From positions 3,247,001 to 3,311,000 of the forward strand of contig NC_008209.1 in the NCBI RefSeq assembly GCF_000014045.1: a stretch of 64,000 nt of DNA, given 5' to 3'. Origin of the DNA: Roseobacter denitrificans OCh 114 (GTDB taxonomy: Bacteria > Pseudomonadota > Alphaproteobacteria > Rhodobacterales > Rhodobacteraceae). Positions 16,415-25,120 of this stretch are shown one piece after another. Numbering within the stretch: position 1 is the first letter of the stretch; every line of letters starts with the position of its first letter. The notes beneath the pieces were generated by a model. It worked only from the letters and a program-made list of their open reading frames with translations. It did not search any database and was not told where the DNA came from. Position numbers and translations under genes: made by a program.

Positions 16415-17347
16415 ATGAACGATCGACTCCCGCCCCTCACTGCACTGCGTGCCTTTGATGCCGCCGCCCGACATATGTCATTTGCCAAAGCGGCGGATGA
16501 GCTATCCGTGACACCTGCCGCACTGAGCTTTCAGATCAAATCCCTTGAGGCACATCTGGGTGCGCCCTTGTTTCGCCGTCTTAACCGGGCCGTCGCCTTA
16601 ACCGAAGCCGGGCAAGTGCTCGCCCCCGGTGCGACGGACGGGTTTGCAACGCTCTTGGCAGCATGGCGTGCCGCACAGCGTTTGCAGGACGAACAGACCC
16701 TGACGGTCACGGCGGGCCCTGCGTTTACGGCCAAATGGCTTGCGCCGCGCCTTTATGAATTTGCCCAAGCCCATCCGGAGATCGAACTTCGCTTCTCTGC
16801 GTCGCTGAAGATCGTCGACTTTGCGCGGGACGCCGTTGATGTTGCCGTCCGTTTCGGTCCGCGGGTCGATCCGGCGCTGTGGGCCCTGCCGCTGGCCAAG
16901 GAATGGGTCGCACCGGTGATGACACCGGCCCTGGCGCAGAAATACCCGACCCCTGAAAGCCTGACCAAAGCGCCGCTGATCTTTGACGATTCGATCAGTT
17001 TCCTGCAGCCTGTCCCGGATTGGGCGGCATGGTTCCGCACGATGGGCGTCGAATTCAGGCCCGACCACGGTCCGCGATTCAGTCAGGCGGATCATGCGAT
17101 AGACGCGGCACTTGCGGGTGTTGGTGTGGTGCTTGGGCGCCGCGCCTTGGTGGTAAAGGACATTGACGAAGGTCGCCTTGTGCTGCCCTTTCCGCGCGCC
17201 ATGCACACGGGGGCGCGGTTTCACTTTCTCTGCACACGCGGCACCGAAGACAGGCCGCAAGTGCGCGCGTTCCGCGAATGGATGATCGCGGAAATTGCAA
17301 AAACGGCTTACATTACGGAGGGTTTGGAGATTGTGCCAATCGCCTGA
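16415..17347 (+). CDS. LysR-family transcriptional regulator (GcvA-like)
   Basis: 310 residues from ATG 16415, where homology begins (MNDRLPPLTALRAFDAAARH). The winged helix-turn-helix occupies about residues 8-66, with FAKAADELSVTPAALSFQIK. The C-terminal part is a periplasmic-binding-protein-like effector domain, with LTVTAGPAFTAKWLAPRL and DVAVRFG as in GcvA-type regulators. The regulated gene is not evident: it is divergent from the 39-residue gene and followed by a convergent DUF465 gene. A near match to a CtrA box lies six bases before the ATG. Confidence 0.88.
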   Translation: MNDRLPPLTALRAFDAAARHMSFAKAADELSVTPAALSFQIKSLEAHLGAPLFRRLNRAVALTEAGQVLAPGATDGFATLLAAWRAAQRLQDEQTLTVTAGPAFTAKWLAPRLYEFAQAHPEIELRFSASLKIVDFARDAVDVAVRFGPRVDPALWALPLAKEWVAPVMTPALAQKYPTPESLTKAPLIFDDSISFLQPVPDWAAWFRTMGVEFRPDHGPRFSQADHAIDAALAGVGVVLGRRALVVKDIDEGRLVLPFPRAMHTGARFHFLCTRGTEDRPQVRAFREWMIAEIAKTAYITEGLEIVPIA

Positions 17348-17402
17348 GGGCGGATCAGGGCAACACGGTCGCCAAACCGCGTGCCCGTCGCATTGTTTCT
17401 GT

Positions 17403-17567
17403 CTAGTTTGACAGTCGGGTGATTTCTTCTTTGAGGCGAAGTTTTTGTTTCTTGAGGTCGGCGACAGCAAGATCATCACTACCTGGTGCACGCTGGGCTG
17501 CTTCGACAGCCTCGCTCAGGCTCTCGTGTTTCTTTTTCAGCTGTTCAACATGTGCGGTTACGCTCAT
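17403..17567 (-). CDS. DUF465 (YdcH-like) small protein
   Basis: 54 residues, start ATG 17565-17567 with a perfect AGGAGG six bases upstream, stop TAG at 17403. The sequence, with HVEQLKKKHESLSEAV and DLKKQKLRLKEEITRL, is the two-helix hairpin of DUF465/YdcH proteins. These are common, cytosolic, and of unknown function in alphaproteobacteria. A perfect TTAA-N7-TTAA box lies about 90 bases upstream of the start, so cell-cycle control by CtrA is possible. Confidence 0.85.
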   Translation of the reverse strand: MSVTAHVEQLKKKHESLSEAVEAAQRAPGSDDLAVADLKKQKLRLKEEITRLSN

Positions 17568-17657
17568 TCAGTCCTCCTGTTTGTTCGAGTACGCTCCGAC
17601 TTGAGCACATCGCTCGCGTCAAGTCACGCCGCATCCGCATTATGCCACTGGAAAGTG

Positions 17658-17673
17658 TTAAGGACAGGTTAAC
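17658..17673. promoter_or_regulatory. Candidate CtrA box upstream of the DUF465 gene
   Basis: TTAAGGACAGGTTAAC is an exact TTAA-N7-TTAA(C) match. It lies between the stop of the methyltransferase gene (17679) and the start of the DUF465 gene (17567), i.e. in the promoter region of the latter on the minus strand. Confidence 0.45.
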
Positions 17674-17678
17674 TTTGC

Positions 17679-18419
17679 CTAGAATGTCAGTGCAGCGCCG
17701 TCGCGCAACACAGCCTTGACCACAGGCACGTAACTGTCGCCGTCCTTTTCATGCCGCTGACCCTCGTGCAGCACCAGTGGCGCGTGCAACTTAAACGCAC
17801 CGCGCCCATTCTTGCGCCCCCGCACGATCACAAGTTCCGGCATCCGGCCTGCGCGCGGCGAGAGGGGCAACACTTCGATGGAGCCAAGGCGTTTGCCCAT
17901 TTCGGTCAGGATCTCGGGCAGCCGTTCGACACGGTGAATGAAATGCGCATGTCCCTTTGGCGCCAGTCTCTTGGCGGCGGTCTTGATCCAGTCCGCAAGA
18001 GGCGTTTCTTCTCCCAGAGCGGCTTCGCGGGTCAGATCCCGTGCGGCGCGGCTGTCACTGCGTTTGTAATAGGGCGGATTGGCCAGAACATGATCGAACT
18101 GCCGTTCCCGGATATGCAGTGGCAGATCGGCAATATCCGCTGTGACAACTTCAAAGGCGGCACCGCCATTGCGCCGTGCCAAGTCGGCATAGACCGGCTG
18201 ACGCTCGACCCCGGTCAGGACAAGCCCCGGCACCCGCGCCCCAAGACAAAGCGCCGCAGCCCCCACACCACAGCCGAGGTCCAGCACCCGATCTCCGGCC
18301 CTTGCATCGACTGTTGCCGCCAGCAACACCGGATCCACGCCCGCACGATATCCGGATTTGGGCTGCAAAAGATGCAGTTTTCCGCCTAAAAACGCATCTT
18401 TGCTGAGGTTTTCGCTCAT
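17679..18419 (-). CDS. tRNA1(Val) adenine-N6 methyltransferase-like protein
   Basis: 246 residues. SAM-dependent methyltransferase fold: VLDLGCGVGAAALCL (motif I), then DHVLANPPYYKRSDS with the NPPY catalytic motif of N6-adenine methyltransferases. The leading GGKLHLLQPKSGYRAGVDPVLL block is typical of the TrmN6/YfiC group, which methylate A37 of tRNA-Val. A protein-modifying role cannot be excluded. Its ATG overlaps the stop of the DUF2007 gene (18416-18419), so the two are co-translated. Confidence 0.8.
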   Translation of the reverse strand: MSENLSKDAFLGGKLHLLQPKSGYRAGVDPVLLAATVDARAGDRVLDLGCGVGAAALCLGARVPGLVLTGVERQPVYADLARRNGGAAFEVVTADIADLPLHIRERQFDHVLANPPYYKRSDSRAARDLTREAALGEETPLADWIKTAAKRLAPKGHAHFIHRVERLPEILTEMGKRLGSIEVLPLSPRAGRMPELVIVRGRKNGRGAFKLHAPLVLHEGQRHEKDGDSYVPVVKAVLRDGAALTF

Positions 18420-18631
18420 AATCCCAGAGGGATGTCGTTATCCGTCAGAACCCGCGTCGCAGCGAAATGATCATCCGTGCGCACCATGAGCCGGCGCGGG
18501 AAAATCCCGATGCCACCTTCGAGAATGCTCATGTTTACGTCCATTTCAAAGCAGTCTATATCCTCTCCCTGTAAGAGGGCAGTGGCGAAGGCGATGATGG
18601 TCGGGTCTGTGCTGCGCAAAAGCTCTTTCAT
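18416..18631 (-). CDS. DUF2007 domain protein
   Basis: 71 residues from ATG 18629-18631. MKELLRSTDPTIIAFATALL, then DIDCFEMDVNMS and the RRLMVRTDDHFAATRVL ending fit the DUF2007 family, small ferredoxin-like alpha/beta proteins. The family is sometimes called putative signal-transducing protein, with no established role. It is upstream of and overlapping the methyltransferase gene, and divergent from the polyprenyl synthase gene with only about 30-57 bases between. Confidence 0.8.
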   Translation of the reverse strand: MKELLRSTDPTIIAFATALLQGEDIDCFEMDVNMSILEGGIGIFPRRLMVRTDDHFAATRVLTDNDIPLGL

Positions 18632-18687
18632 GTCAGGGATGTAAGGGCAAGCCGGCCGAAATGTCGAGACTTGCGGACGGGATTTTA

Positions 18688-19689
18688 ATGTCAAAAACCG
18701 AAAACGCGCAGAAGCCACACGACCGTATGGCGGCCTATCTGGAAAGCGATATGGCGGCGGTGAGTACGCTCATTCGTGAGCGCATGGCGTCAAAACATGC
18801 CCCACGGATTCCCGAAGTGACGGCGCATCTGGTTGAAGCCGGGGGAAAACGCCTGCGGCCCATGCTGACGCTGGCTGCGGCGCATCTGTGCGGCTATGAC
18901 GGCCCGTTTCACATCAACCTTGCGGCAACGGTGGAGTTTATCCACACCGCCACCCTTTTGCACGATGACGTGGTGGATGAAAGTGGCCAGCGGCGCGGGC
19001 GGCCCACGGCGAACCTGCTGTGGGACAATAAATCCTCTGTGCTGGTGGGGGACTATCTGTTTTCACGCAGTTTTCAATTAATGGTCGAAACCGGATCGCT
19101 GCGCGTGCTGGACATCCTCGCCAATGCCTCTGCGACGATTGCGGAGGGCGAGGTTTTGCAACTTACCGCCAGCCAGAATCTCGCCACCACAGAGGAGGTC
19201 TATCTACAGGTCGTGCGCGGCAAGACTGCGGCGTTGTTTTCGGCCGCGACCGAAGTGGGCGGGGTCATTGCTGGCGCGCCGGATGATCACGTTGCGGCCC
19301 TTTTCGAGTATGGCGATGCGCTGGGAATTGCTTTTCAGATCGTCGATGATCTGCTCGATTTTCAAGGCGATGCCGGTGCAATCGGCAAAAACATCGGGGA
19401 TGATTTCCGCGAACGCAAACTGACCATGCCACTGATCAAAGCGGTCGCCAAAGCGGATGCCGAAGAACGCGCCTTTTGGGTGCGCACGATTGAAAAGGGC
19501 AAGCAGGAAGAGGGCGATTTGCAACACGCCATCGCCCTGTTGCACAAGCATGCAGCGCTCACGGACACAAGCGTTGTCGCGCGCACGCAAGCCGCGCGGG
19601 CCAAAGCAGCGCTCGCCCCCCTTCCCGCACATCCGGTCAAGGACATGCTGGTCGATCTGGCGGATTATGTGGTTGAACGCATCAACTGA
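18688..19689 (+). CDS. ispB: Polyprenyl diphosphate synthase (quinone side chain)
   Basis: 333 residues from ATG 18688 (GACGGGA six bases upstream); an in-frame ATG at 18661 would add nine residues. Trans-prenyltransferase motifs: GGKRLRPML, first Asp-rich LLHDDVVDES, KTAALFSAA, second Asp-rich FQIVDDLLDF and GDDFRERKLTMPLI. It elongates farnesyl diphosphate with isopentenyl units for ubiquinone; Rhodobacteraceae normally make ubiquinone-10, so decaprenyl is the likely product. Convergent with, and overlapping by eight bases, ispE, another isoprenoid gene. Confidence 0.9.
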   Translation: MSKTENAQKPHDRMAAYLESDMAAVSTLIRERMASKHAPRIPEVTAHLVEAGGKRLRPMLTLAAAHLCGYDGPFHINLAATVEFIHTATLLHDDVVDESGQRRGRPTANLLWDNKSSVLVGDYLFSRSFQLMVETGSLRVLDILANASATIAEGEVLQLTASQNLATTEEVYLQVVRGKTAALFSAATEVGGVIAGAPDDHVAALFEYGDALGIAFQIVDDLLDFQGDAGAIGKNIGDDFRERKLTMPLIKAVAKADAEERAFWVRTIEKGKQEEGDLQHAIALLHKHAALTDTSVVARTQAARAKAALAPLPAHPVKDMLVDLADYVVERIN

Positions 19690-20581
19690 GACGGGGTACT
19701 GCGCGTTCGGCCTGTGATCCAAGCTGCGTGGGCCTGATCCACCACTGCGGATAATCGCGGGACAAATCGCGCGCAGCCTGCTGCGCTGCCTGCGCGGTAT
19801 GAAACAGCCCAAAGCAGGTCGCACCTGAGCCGGACATGCGCGCCAACTGACACGCCCTGTGCCCCTCAAGCGCGGCCTGAACGGTTGCGATGGCAGGTTC
19901 CAGCGTCGTTGCGGCCTCTTGCATGTCGTTGCGTTGCGCACGCAGCCATTCCACAAGGTCTTTCACGTCACAAGATTCCGGCGGGATATCGGGCATTGGC
20001 GGATTGTTCCGCTGCTTCATCGCTTTGAAAACGGCGGGCGTTGAGACGGCGACGCGGGGGTTGATGAGCACAGCGTGCAGGGCCGGAAACTGCGCCACCG
20101 GCGTGATCTCTTCACCGATTCCTGTGATCCGGGCTGTCACGCAGTGCAGACACATCGGAATATCAGCCCCAAGCGACAGAAGTCGCCGCTGTGTATCAAT
20201 GTTGTTTGGGTCATGATGCGGGGTTGCGGCGCACAGCCCGCGAAAGGCGGCAGCGGCGTCAGCAGACCCGCCCCCAATACCAGAGGCCACGGGCAGGTTC
20301 TTCGTCAGGGTAAAGGCAGCTTTTGGCGCGCCATCAAGCAGCGCCGCGGCTTTCAGGACAAGGTTTTCCGCCCCATCCGGAACCGCCTCCGCCTCGGGTC
20401 CCACAGTTTTCATCTGCCAGACGTCAGCCGGTTCAAGACGCAGCACATCCCCCACATCCGCAAAGGCGACCAGACTATCAAGCAGGTGGTAGCCATCGGG
20501 TCGCTGCCCCGTGACATGAAGGGTGAGATTGATTTTTGCCGGGGCAAAGACCTCGACGACCTGCGGCACCGGCATGGACAT
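19682..20581 (-). CDS. ispE: 4-diphosphocytidyl-2-C-methyl-D-erythritol kinase
   Basis: 299 residues. GHMP kinase: FAPAKINLTLHVTG with the active-site Lys/Asn, the glycine-rich ATP loop LPVASGIGGGSADAAA, GADIPMCLH and the C-terminal MSGSGATCFGLF. It phosphorylates CDP-methylerythritol in the MEP pathway. The start is taken at 20579-20581; a second ATG two codons on is possible. It is six bases downstream of the TPR gene and probably co-transcribed with it. Confidence 0.93.
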   Translation of the reverse strand: MSMPVPQVVEVFAPAKINLTLHVTGQRPDGYHLLDSLVAFADVGDVLRLEPADVWQMKTVGPEAEAVPDGAENLVLKAAALLDGAPKAAFTLTKNLPVASGIGGGSADAAAAFRGLCAATPHHDPNNIDTQRRLLSLGADIPMCLHCVTARITGIGEEITPVAQFPALHAVLINPRVAVSTPAVFKAMKQRNNPPMPDIPPESCDVKDLVEWLRAQRNDMQEAATTLEPAIATVQAALEGHRACQLARMSGSGATCFGLFHTAQAAQQAARDLSRDYPQWWIRPTQLGSQAERAVPRLS

Positions 20582-20587
20582 CAGCCC

Positions 20588-22297
20588 CTAGTCGGCGACA
20601 ACTTCGATCGGGGCGCCGCCCTCTTCTTCCAGCACCACGTCCAGCCCGACCTCAAGCTTGCGCCGGATCCGCTCCGGATCGACGTCCTCGACCGTTTGGG
20701 ACTCGTCGATAAAGGACAAGGCGCGCGACCATTGGAACTCCGCCTCGCGGTAGCGCCCCACTGCCCAATACACGTCGCCCAGATGGTCATTCACGATCGG
20801 GTCCACGGCCATCAATTCCACCGCGCGTTCCATATGTGGCACGGCTTCTTCATAGCGGCCCAGACGGTACAAGGCCCAGCCCAGAGAATCGATGATATAG
20901 CCGCTGTTCGGGCTGGCCGCGACCGCGCGTTCGATCATCTCAAGGGCCTCGTCCAGCTTGATCCGTTTTTCGACCAGCGAGTAGCCAAGATAATTCAGCA
21001 CCTGAGGTTGACCGGGGTTCAACTCCAGTGCGGCGCGGAAATCTTTCTCGGCCTGATCCCAAAGCCCTTGGCGTTCATAAGAAATCGCGCGGGCATAGAG
21101 CAAGAACCAGCTTGAGGTGCCGTTCACCTCCTCCGCCAGAGCGATGGCCTTGTTGTAGGCCCCGACGGCTTCGTCAAAACGATCCTTCTGGCGCAAGGCA
21201 TCCCCCAGAGCGGACTGCACGCTGACCAGATCACCGTGGCTGCGCGCCAACTGTTCGAGCACTTCTATCGCCGCATCTTCCTTGCCTGAACGCCGCAACG
21301 CAGCCGCTCGGCCAAGTTCGGCTGCGTGATAGGCCGGGTGGCTTGCCGGAACCTCCTTCAGGACCTCGATCGACGCGTCGTATTGCTCAAGACTTTCAAA
21401 AAGCTCGGCCGTGAGAAGGATCGCATCGACGTGATCAGGTCGCAAAATCCGGGCCGTCTGAGCATAAAGGATGGTGAATTCCGGACCGGTCTCACTGCGC
21501 AAGGCAGCAGCTACGGTAAAGAACACCTCGGCAAAGCCGTCCTGCACGGAATTGACGTGGCTGAAGGGCATTGGTTCATCCTCTTCCAGCGCTGCCAGTA
21601 CCGCGTCGATCTCGGGGTCGGTCGCTCCTGAAAACGTGGTTTCCAGCAATGCGCGTGCTTCATCCTCACGCTCCAGCTGCGACAGGATTTCGACGCGGGC
21701 GAGGATGCCGCGACGGGTTTGCAAGACCGTGCCGTTTGCTTCTGACGAGAAAATCGCATCAGCCGCTTCGAAATCCCCGACCGATGCCATGGCCATGGCC
21801 TTGTGGAACATCGCGAATGCCCGCAACCCCTGTTGCGCTGCAATCGTGTCAAACCGGTCGAGCGCCGCGCTCACATCCCCCGTTCCGATCAGCGCCCATG
21901 CCTCAACCAGCCCATCGACCAAGGGGCCGATCAACTGCCTGTCGTCCTGCCCATTGAGCAAAGCATCATAATCGCCGTTGATCACCTGATCTGCGGTCAA
22001 CACCAGCTGTGCGACCTGACCACTCTGACCTGCGCGCTGCATTGTCTTGGCAATCGGCAGCGCCTGTTCCAACCGCCCCATGGCAAGCTGCGCCACAAGC
22101 GCGCTTTCCATCAGGAAAAGGTTCGCGGGATCGCGCGCCAGTGCGCGCGTGTAATAGGACGCGGCCTGTTCGAAATCGTTCTGGATCGCCGCCGAACGCG
22201 CCGCGAGATAGGGACCAGCGATGGATTGCGCGGCCAGCGGTGCGGCAAGGATCAAAGACAAGCCAACGGCGGCCAGAGGTGTCAATAATTTGCGCAT
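20588..22297 (-). CDS. Secreted tetratricopeptide-repeat protein
   Basis: 569 residues. The signal peptide MRKLLTPLAAVGLSLILAAPLAAQ is followed by an alpha-helical solenoid with TPR units recognisable throughout, for example near 35-65 (AIQNDFEQAASYYTRALARD) and in a dense block from about 330 to 540 (GDALRQKDRFDEAVGAYNKA, NPGQPQVLNYLGYS, GWALYRLGRYEEAVPHMERA). Start ATG 22295-22297 is directly preceded by an in-frame GTG. Periplasmic scaffold or chaperone-like partner binding is inferred. The neighbours ETF-QO (upstream) and ispE (downstream) give no clue. Confidence 0.8.
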   Translation of the reverse strand: MRKLLTPLAAVGLSLILAAPLAAQSIAGPYLAARSAAIQNDFEQAASYYTRALARDPANLFLMESALVAQLAMGRLEQALPIAKTMQRAGQSGQVAQLVLTADQVINGDYDALLNGQDDRQLIGPLVDGLVEAWALIGTGDVSAALDRFDTIAAQQGLRAFAMFHKAMAMASVGDFEAADAIFSSEANGTVLQTRRGILARVEILSQLEREDEARALLETTFSGATDPEIDAVLAALEEDEPMPFSHVNSVQDGFAEVFFTVAAALRSETGPEFTILYAQTARILRPDHVDAILLTAELFESLEQYDASIEVLKEVPASHPAYHAAELGRAAALRRSGKEDAAIEVLEQLARSHGDLVSVQSALGDALRQKDRFDEAVGAYNKAIALAEEVNGTSSWFLLYARAISYERQGLWDQAEKDFRAALELNPGQPQVLNYLGYSLVEKRIKLDEALEMIERAVAASPNSGYIIDSLGWALYRLGRYEEAVPHMERAVELMAVDPIVNDHLGDVYWAVGRYREAEFQWSRALSFIDESQTVEDVDPERIRRKLEVGLDVVLEEEGGAPIEVVAD

Positions 22298-22442
22298 CAC
22301 AATCGAGGTTCCTTATGGGCTATCACCTATGGGTGCAGGCTATCAGGTTCGCCTGCGAGCGCAATGGCGCGCCCGCCTGTCACACGATATCTTGTTCGCG
22401 CCATGCGGGCGATGCAGTGAACCTGTGATCTTTGCTACGCGC

Positions 22443-24092
22443 TTACATGTTCGGATAATTTGGACCATCCCCGCCCTGCGGCGTCGTCCATACGATGTTC
22501 TGCGCCGGGTCCTTGATGTCACATGTCTTGCAATGCACGCAGTTCTGGAAATTGATCACAAAGCGCGTGTCCTTGCCCTCTTCCTCCACGAACTCATAGA
22601 CGCCCGCCGGGCAATAGCGCGCCGAAGGACCCGCATATCTGGGCAGGTTGACGGAGACGGGCACCGACGCATCCTTCAGCGTCAGATGCGCAGGCTGGCT
22701 TTCCTCGTGATTCGTGAAGGAAAACGCCACATTGGTCAGACGATCAAAAGACAGTTTCCCATCCGGTTTGGGATAGTCGATGGGTTTGTGCTTGGCGGCT
22801 TCCTCGGTCGCCTCGGCGTCTGATTTACCATGCGACATGGTGCCGAAAAGCGAGAACCCAAGCGTGTTCGCCCACATGTCGGCCCCGCCCAGCACAAGGC
22901 TCGCCATCAGGCCGCTCTTGGACCACAGGGGTTTGACGTTTCTGACTTTCTTGAGGTCTGCACCGATTTCGCCACTGCGCACTTCTTCTTCATAGGCGCT
23001 CAACTCATCACTGGCACGCCCTGCGGCAATCGCCTCAAGTGCAGCATCCGCCGCCGCAATCCCCGAAAGCATTGCGTTGTGGTTGCCCTTGATCCGCGGC
23101 ACGTTGACCATCCCCACCGAACAGCCCAGCAGCGCGACACCGGGTGCCACCATCTTCGGCATGGACTGATAGCCCCCCTCGCTGATGGCGCGCGCACCGT
23201 AAGCCACGCGTTTGCCGCCCTCCAGCAGGTCCGCCACCATCGGGTGATGTTTGAAGCGCTGGAATTCCATATAGGGAAAGAGATGCGGGTTCTTGTAGTT
23301 CAGATGCACGACGAAACCGACATAAACTTGATTTTTATCAAGGTGGTATATGAAGGACCCGCCGCCCGCATTGCTGCCCAGAGGCCAGCCCATCGTGTGG
23401 GTAACAGTGCCCTCTTTGTGCTTGGCCGGGTCGATTTCCCAGATTTCCTTCATGCCAAGGCCGTATTTCTGCGGCTCATGCCCGGCGCTGAGGTCAAATT
23501 TATCGATCACCTGCTTTGACAGCGATCCGCGCACACCTTCGGAGAGGAAGACGTATTTGCCGTGCAGTTCCATGCCAGGCTCATATGCATCGCTCTTGCT
23601 GCCATCGGGGTTCTTGCCAAACTCACCGGCGACAACGCCCTTCACCTCGCCCTTGTCACCGTAAACCAGCTCGGAACACGCCATGCCGGGGAAGATTTCG
23701 ACGCCCAGTTCTTCGGCCTGCTCCGCCATCCACCGGCAGACATTGCCCATCGACACGATGTAATTGCCATGGTTGTCCATCAGCGGCGGCATGGGGGCGT
23801 TTGGAATGCGCAACTGGCCCGCTTCGCCGAGGTAATAGAAGTTATCCTCGCGGACCGGCACGTTGAGCGGTGCGCCCTTTTCCTTCCAATCAGGGATCAG
23901 CGCGTTCAACCCGATCGGGTCCAGCACGGCACCGGACAGGATATGCGCCCCAACTTCTGACCCTTTTTCGAGAACCACGACCTCACAGTCCGGGTTGTGT
24001 TGCTTCAAGCGGATGGCAGCGGACAACCCGGCAGGTCCCGCACCCACGATTACGACGTCATATTCCATTGTTTCGCGTGGCGTATCGGTCAT
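22443..24092 (-). CDS. Electron-transfer flavoprotein-ubiquinone oxidoreductase
   Basis: 549 residues from ATG 24090-24092, with AGGGGAA upstream; the longer frame starts with TTG. The N-terminal FAD site VVIVGAGPAGLSAAIRL, the membrane-associated quinone region with GGSFIYHLDKNQVYVGFV and the C-terminal 4Fe-4S ligands NCVHCKTCDIKDP ending in GPNYPNM are all characteristic. It passes electrons from ETF, reduced by acyl-CoA and dimethylglycine/sarcosine-type dehydrogenases, into ubiquinone at the inner membrane. Enzymes of both kinds are encoded elsewhere in this window. Confidence 0.95.
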   Translation of the reverse strand: MTDTPRETMEYDVVIVGAGPAGLSAAIRLKQHNPDCEVVVLEKGSEVGAHILSGAVLDPIGLNALIPDWKEKGAPLNVPVREDNFYYLGEAGQLRIPNAPMPPLMDNHGNYIVSMGNVCRWMAEQAEELGVEIFPGMACSELVYGDKGEVKGVVAGEFGKNPDGSKSDAYEPGMELHGKYVFLSEGVRGSLSKQVIDKFDLSAGHEPQKYGLGMKEIWEIDPAKHKEGTVTHTMGWPLGSNAGGGSFIYHLDKNQVYVGFVVHLNYKNPHLFPYMEFQRFKHHPMVADLLEGGKRVAYGARAISEGGYQSMPKMVAPGVALLGCSVGMVNVPRIKGNHNAMLSGIAAADAALEAIAAGRASDELSAYEEEVRSGEIGADLKKVRNVKPLWSKSGLMASLVLGGADMWANTLGFSLFGTMSHGKSDAEATEEAAKHKPIDYPKPDGKLSFDRLTNVAFSFTNHEESQPAHLTLKDASVPVSVNLPRYAGPSARYCPAGVYEFVEEEGKDTRFVINFQNCVHCKTCDIKDPAQNIVWTTPQGGDGPNYPNM

Positions 24093-24635
24093 GGACGATT
24101 CCCCTGTCAATTTCCCATTCGGCGTTATGCCAAGTAAAATAAAGCTCGCGATTGGCTAAACCACGTCTTGGTGCAATGCAATCGCTACACGGCGTCAAAA
24201 TGTATCTTTGGCGCGGATCAACAACCTGCGCGCCACCCAAGCGTGCGAAATCCGATCACTCCGGCGGCGCGCTCATCAGACACCCGGGGCCGACGCCCTT
24301 TGTCGCGGCCTTCTTCTTCGGGGTACACAGCGCACAGCGTGGCAGGCCCGGGCCGCCACATCCGTCAAGGTCAACGCGCAGGCCGGTCAACCAAGCGAGC
24401 TTGTGATGCAATGCCATGCGAAACCGCGCACGGTACGCGAACGCGGGTCGGATTGAACATGAAACCCTACAATATGACCGATGGCGCGGGTCACGGGAAA
24501 TTTTCCGCCGAACGGCAGCCCCCGCAGGGTCGACTCCCCTTGCAATCTGCCGCGCCTTTGGGTCAGGTAGGGTGCAATTGTCACCAGCGGCCCCCGGACT
24601 CCCCGGCGGGCCGCCGTATTTCGTGGATACCGCCA
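24093..24635. other. 543-bp intergenic region between ETF-QO and greA
   Basis: Divergent promoters for ETF-QO and greA should lie here, but I see no convincing -35/-10 pair. No tRNA, inverted repeat with T-run, or IS remnant was recognised. The only coding candidate is the small minus-strand frame at 24256-24417. Long frames crossing the region in other phases lack start signals. Confidence 0.5.
24256..24417 (-). CDS. Possible 53-residue Cys-rich small protein
   Basis: ATG at 24415-24417 to TGA at 24256. The predicted peptide begins [20 protein letters not shown] and carries a [16 protein letters not shown] stretch, then a Lys/Gly tail with one more Cys. Four Cys in 53 residues with a CxxC pair could bind metal. 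Third codon positions are mostly G or C, as in neighbours, but there is no clear ribosome-binding site. It may not be real. Confidence 0.3.
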   Translation of the reverse strand: MALHHKLAWLTGLRVDLDGCGGPGLPRCALCTPKKKAATKGVGPGCLMSAPPE

Positions 24636-25106
24636 ATGGATAAGATACCCATGACCCGCAAGGGCCACTCCGATCTTGAAGCCGAGCTGAAGAACCTGAA
24701 GTCTGTTGAGCGCCCGGCCATCATAAGTGCCATCGCAGAAGCGCGCGAGCACGGTGATCTGTCCGAGAATGCCGAATATCATTCGGCCCGCGAAAAGCAC
24801 TCGTTCATTGAAGGCCGGATCAAGGAACTCGAAGGCGTGCTGGGTCTGGCCGAGGTGATTGATCCATCAAAGATGTCCGGCGCGATCAAATTCGGCGCGA
24901 CCGTCACTCTGGTGGACGAAGACACCGACGAAGAGAAAACCTGGCAGATTGTCGGCGAGCATGAGGCGAATGTCGAAAAAGGCTTGCTCAACATCAAATC
25001 GCCCATTGCGCGGGCGCTGATTGGCAAGGACGAAGGTGACAGCGTCGAGGTGCGCACGCCGGGCGGGCAAAAGGCCTATGAGGTGTTGAAAATCGTCTAT
25101 GCCTGA
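24636..25106 (+). CDS. greA: Transcription elongation factor GreA
   Basis: 156 residues from ATG 24636 ([20 protein letters not shown]). The N-terminal antiparallel coiled coil carries the acidic tip [15 protein letters not shown], which reaches the RNA polymerase active site. The C-terminal FKBP-like domain has [16 protein letters not shown] and [14 protein letters not shown]. It rescues backtracked RNA polymerase by stimulating transcript cleavage. The frame is open for 150 codons upstream but without homology. A membrane protein gene follows after 14 bases. Confidence 0.96.
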   Translation: MDKIPMTRKGHSDLEAELKNLKSVERPAIISAIAEAREHGDLSENAEYHSAREKHSFIEGRIKELEGVLGLAEVIDPSKMSGAIKFGATVTLVDEDTDEEKTWQIVGEHEANVEKGLLNIKSPIARALIGKDEGDSVEVRTPGGQKAYEVLKIVYA

Positions 25107-25120
25107 CAGGACCCCGTGAT

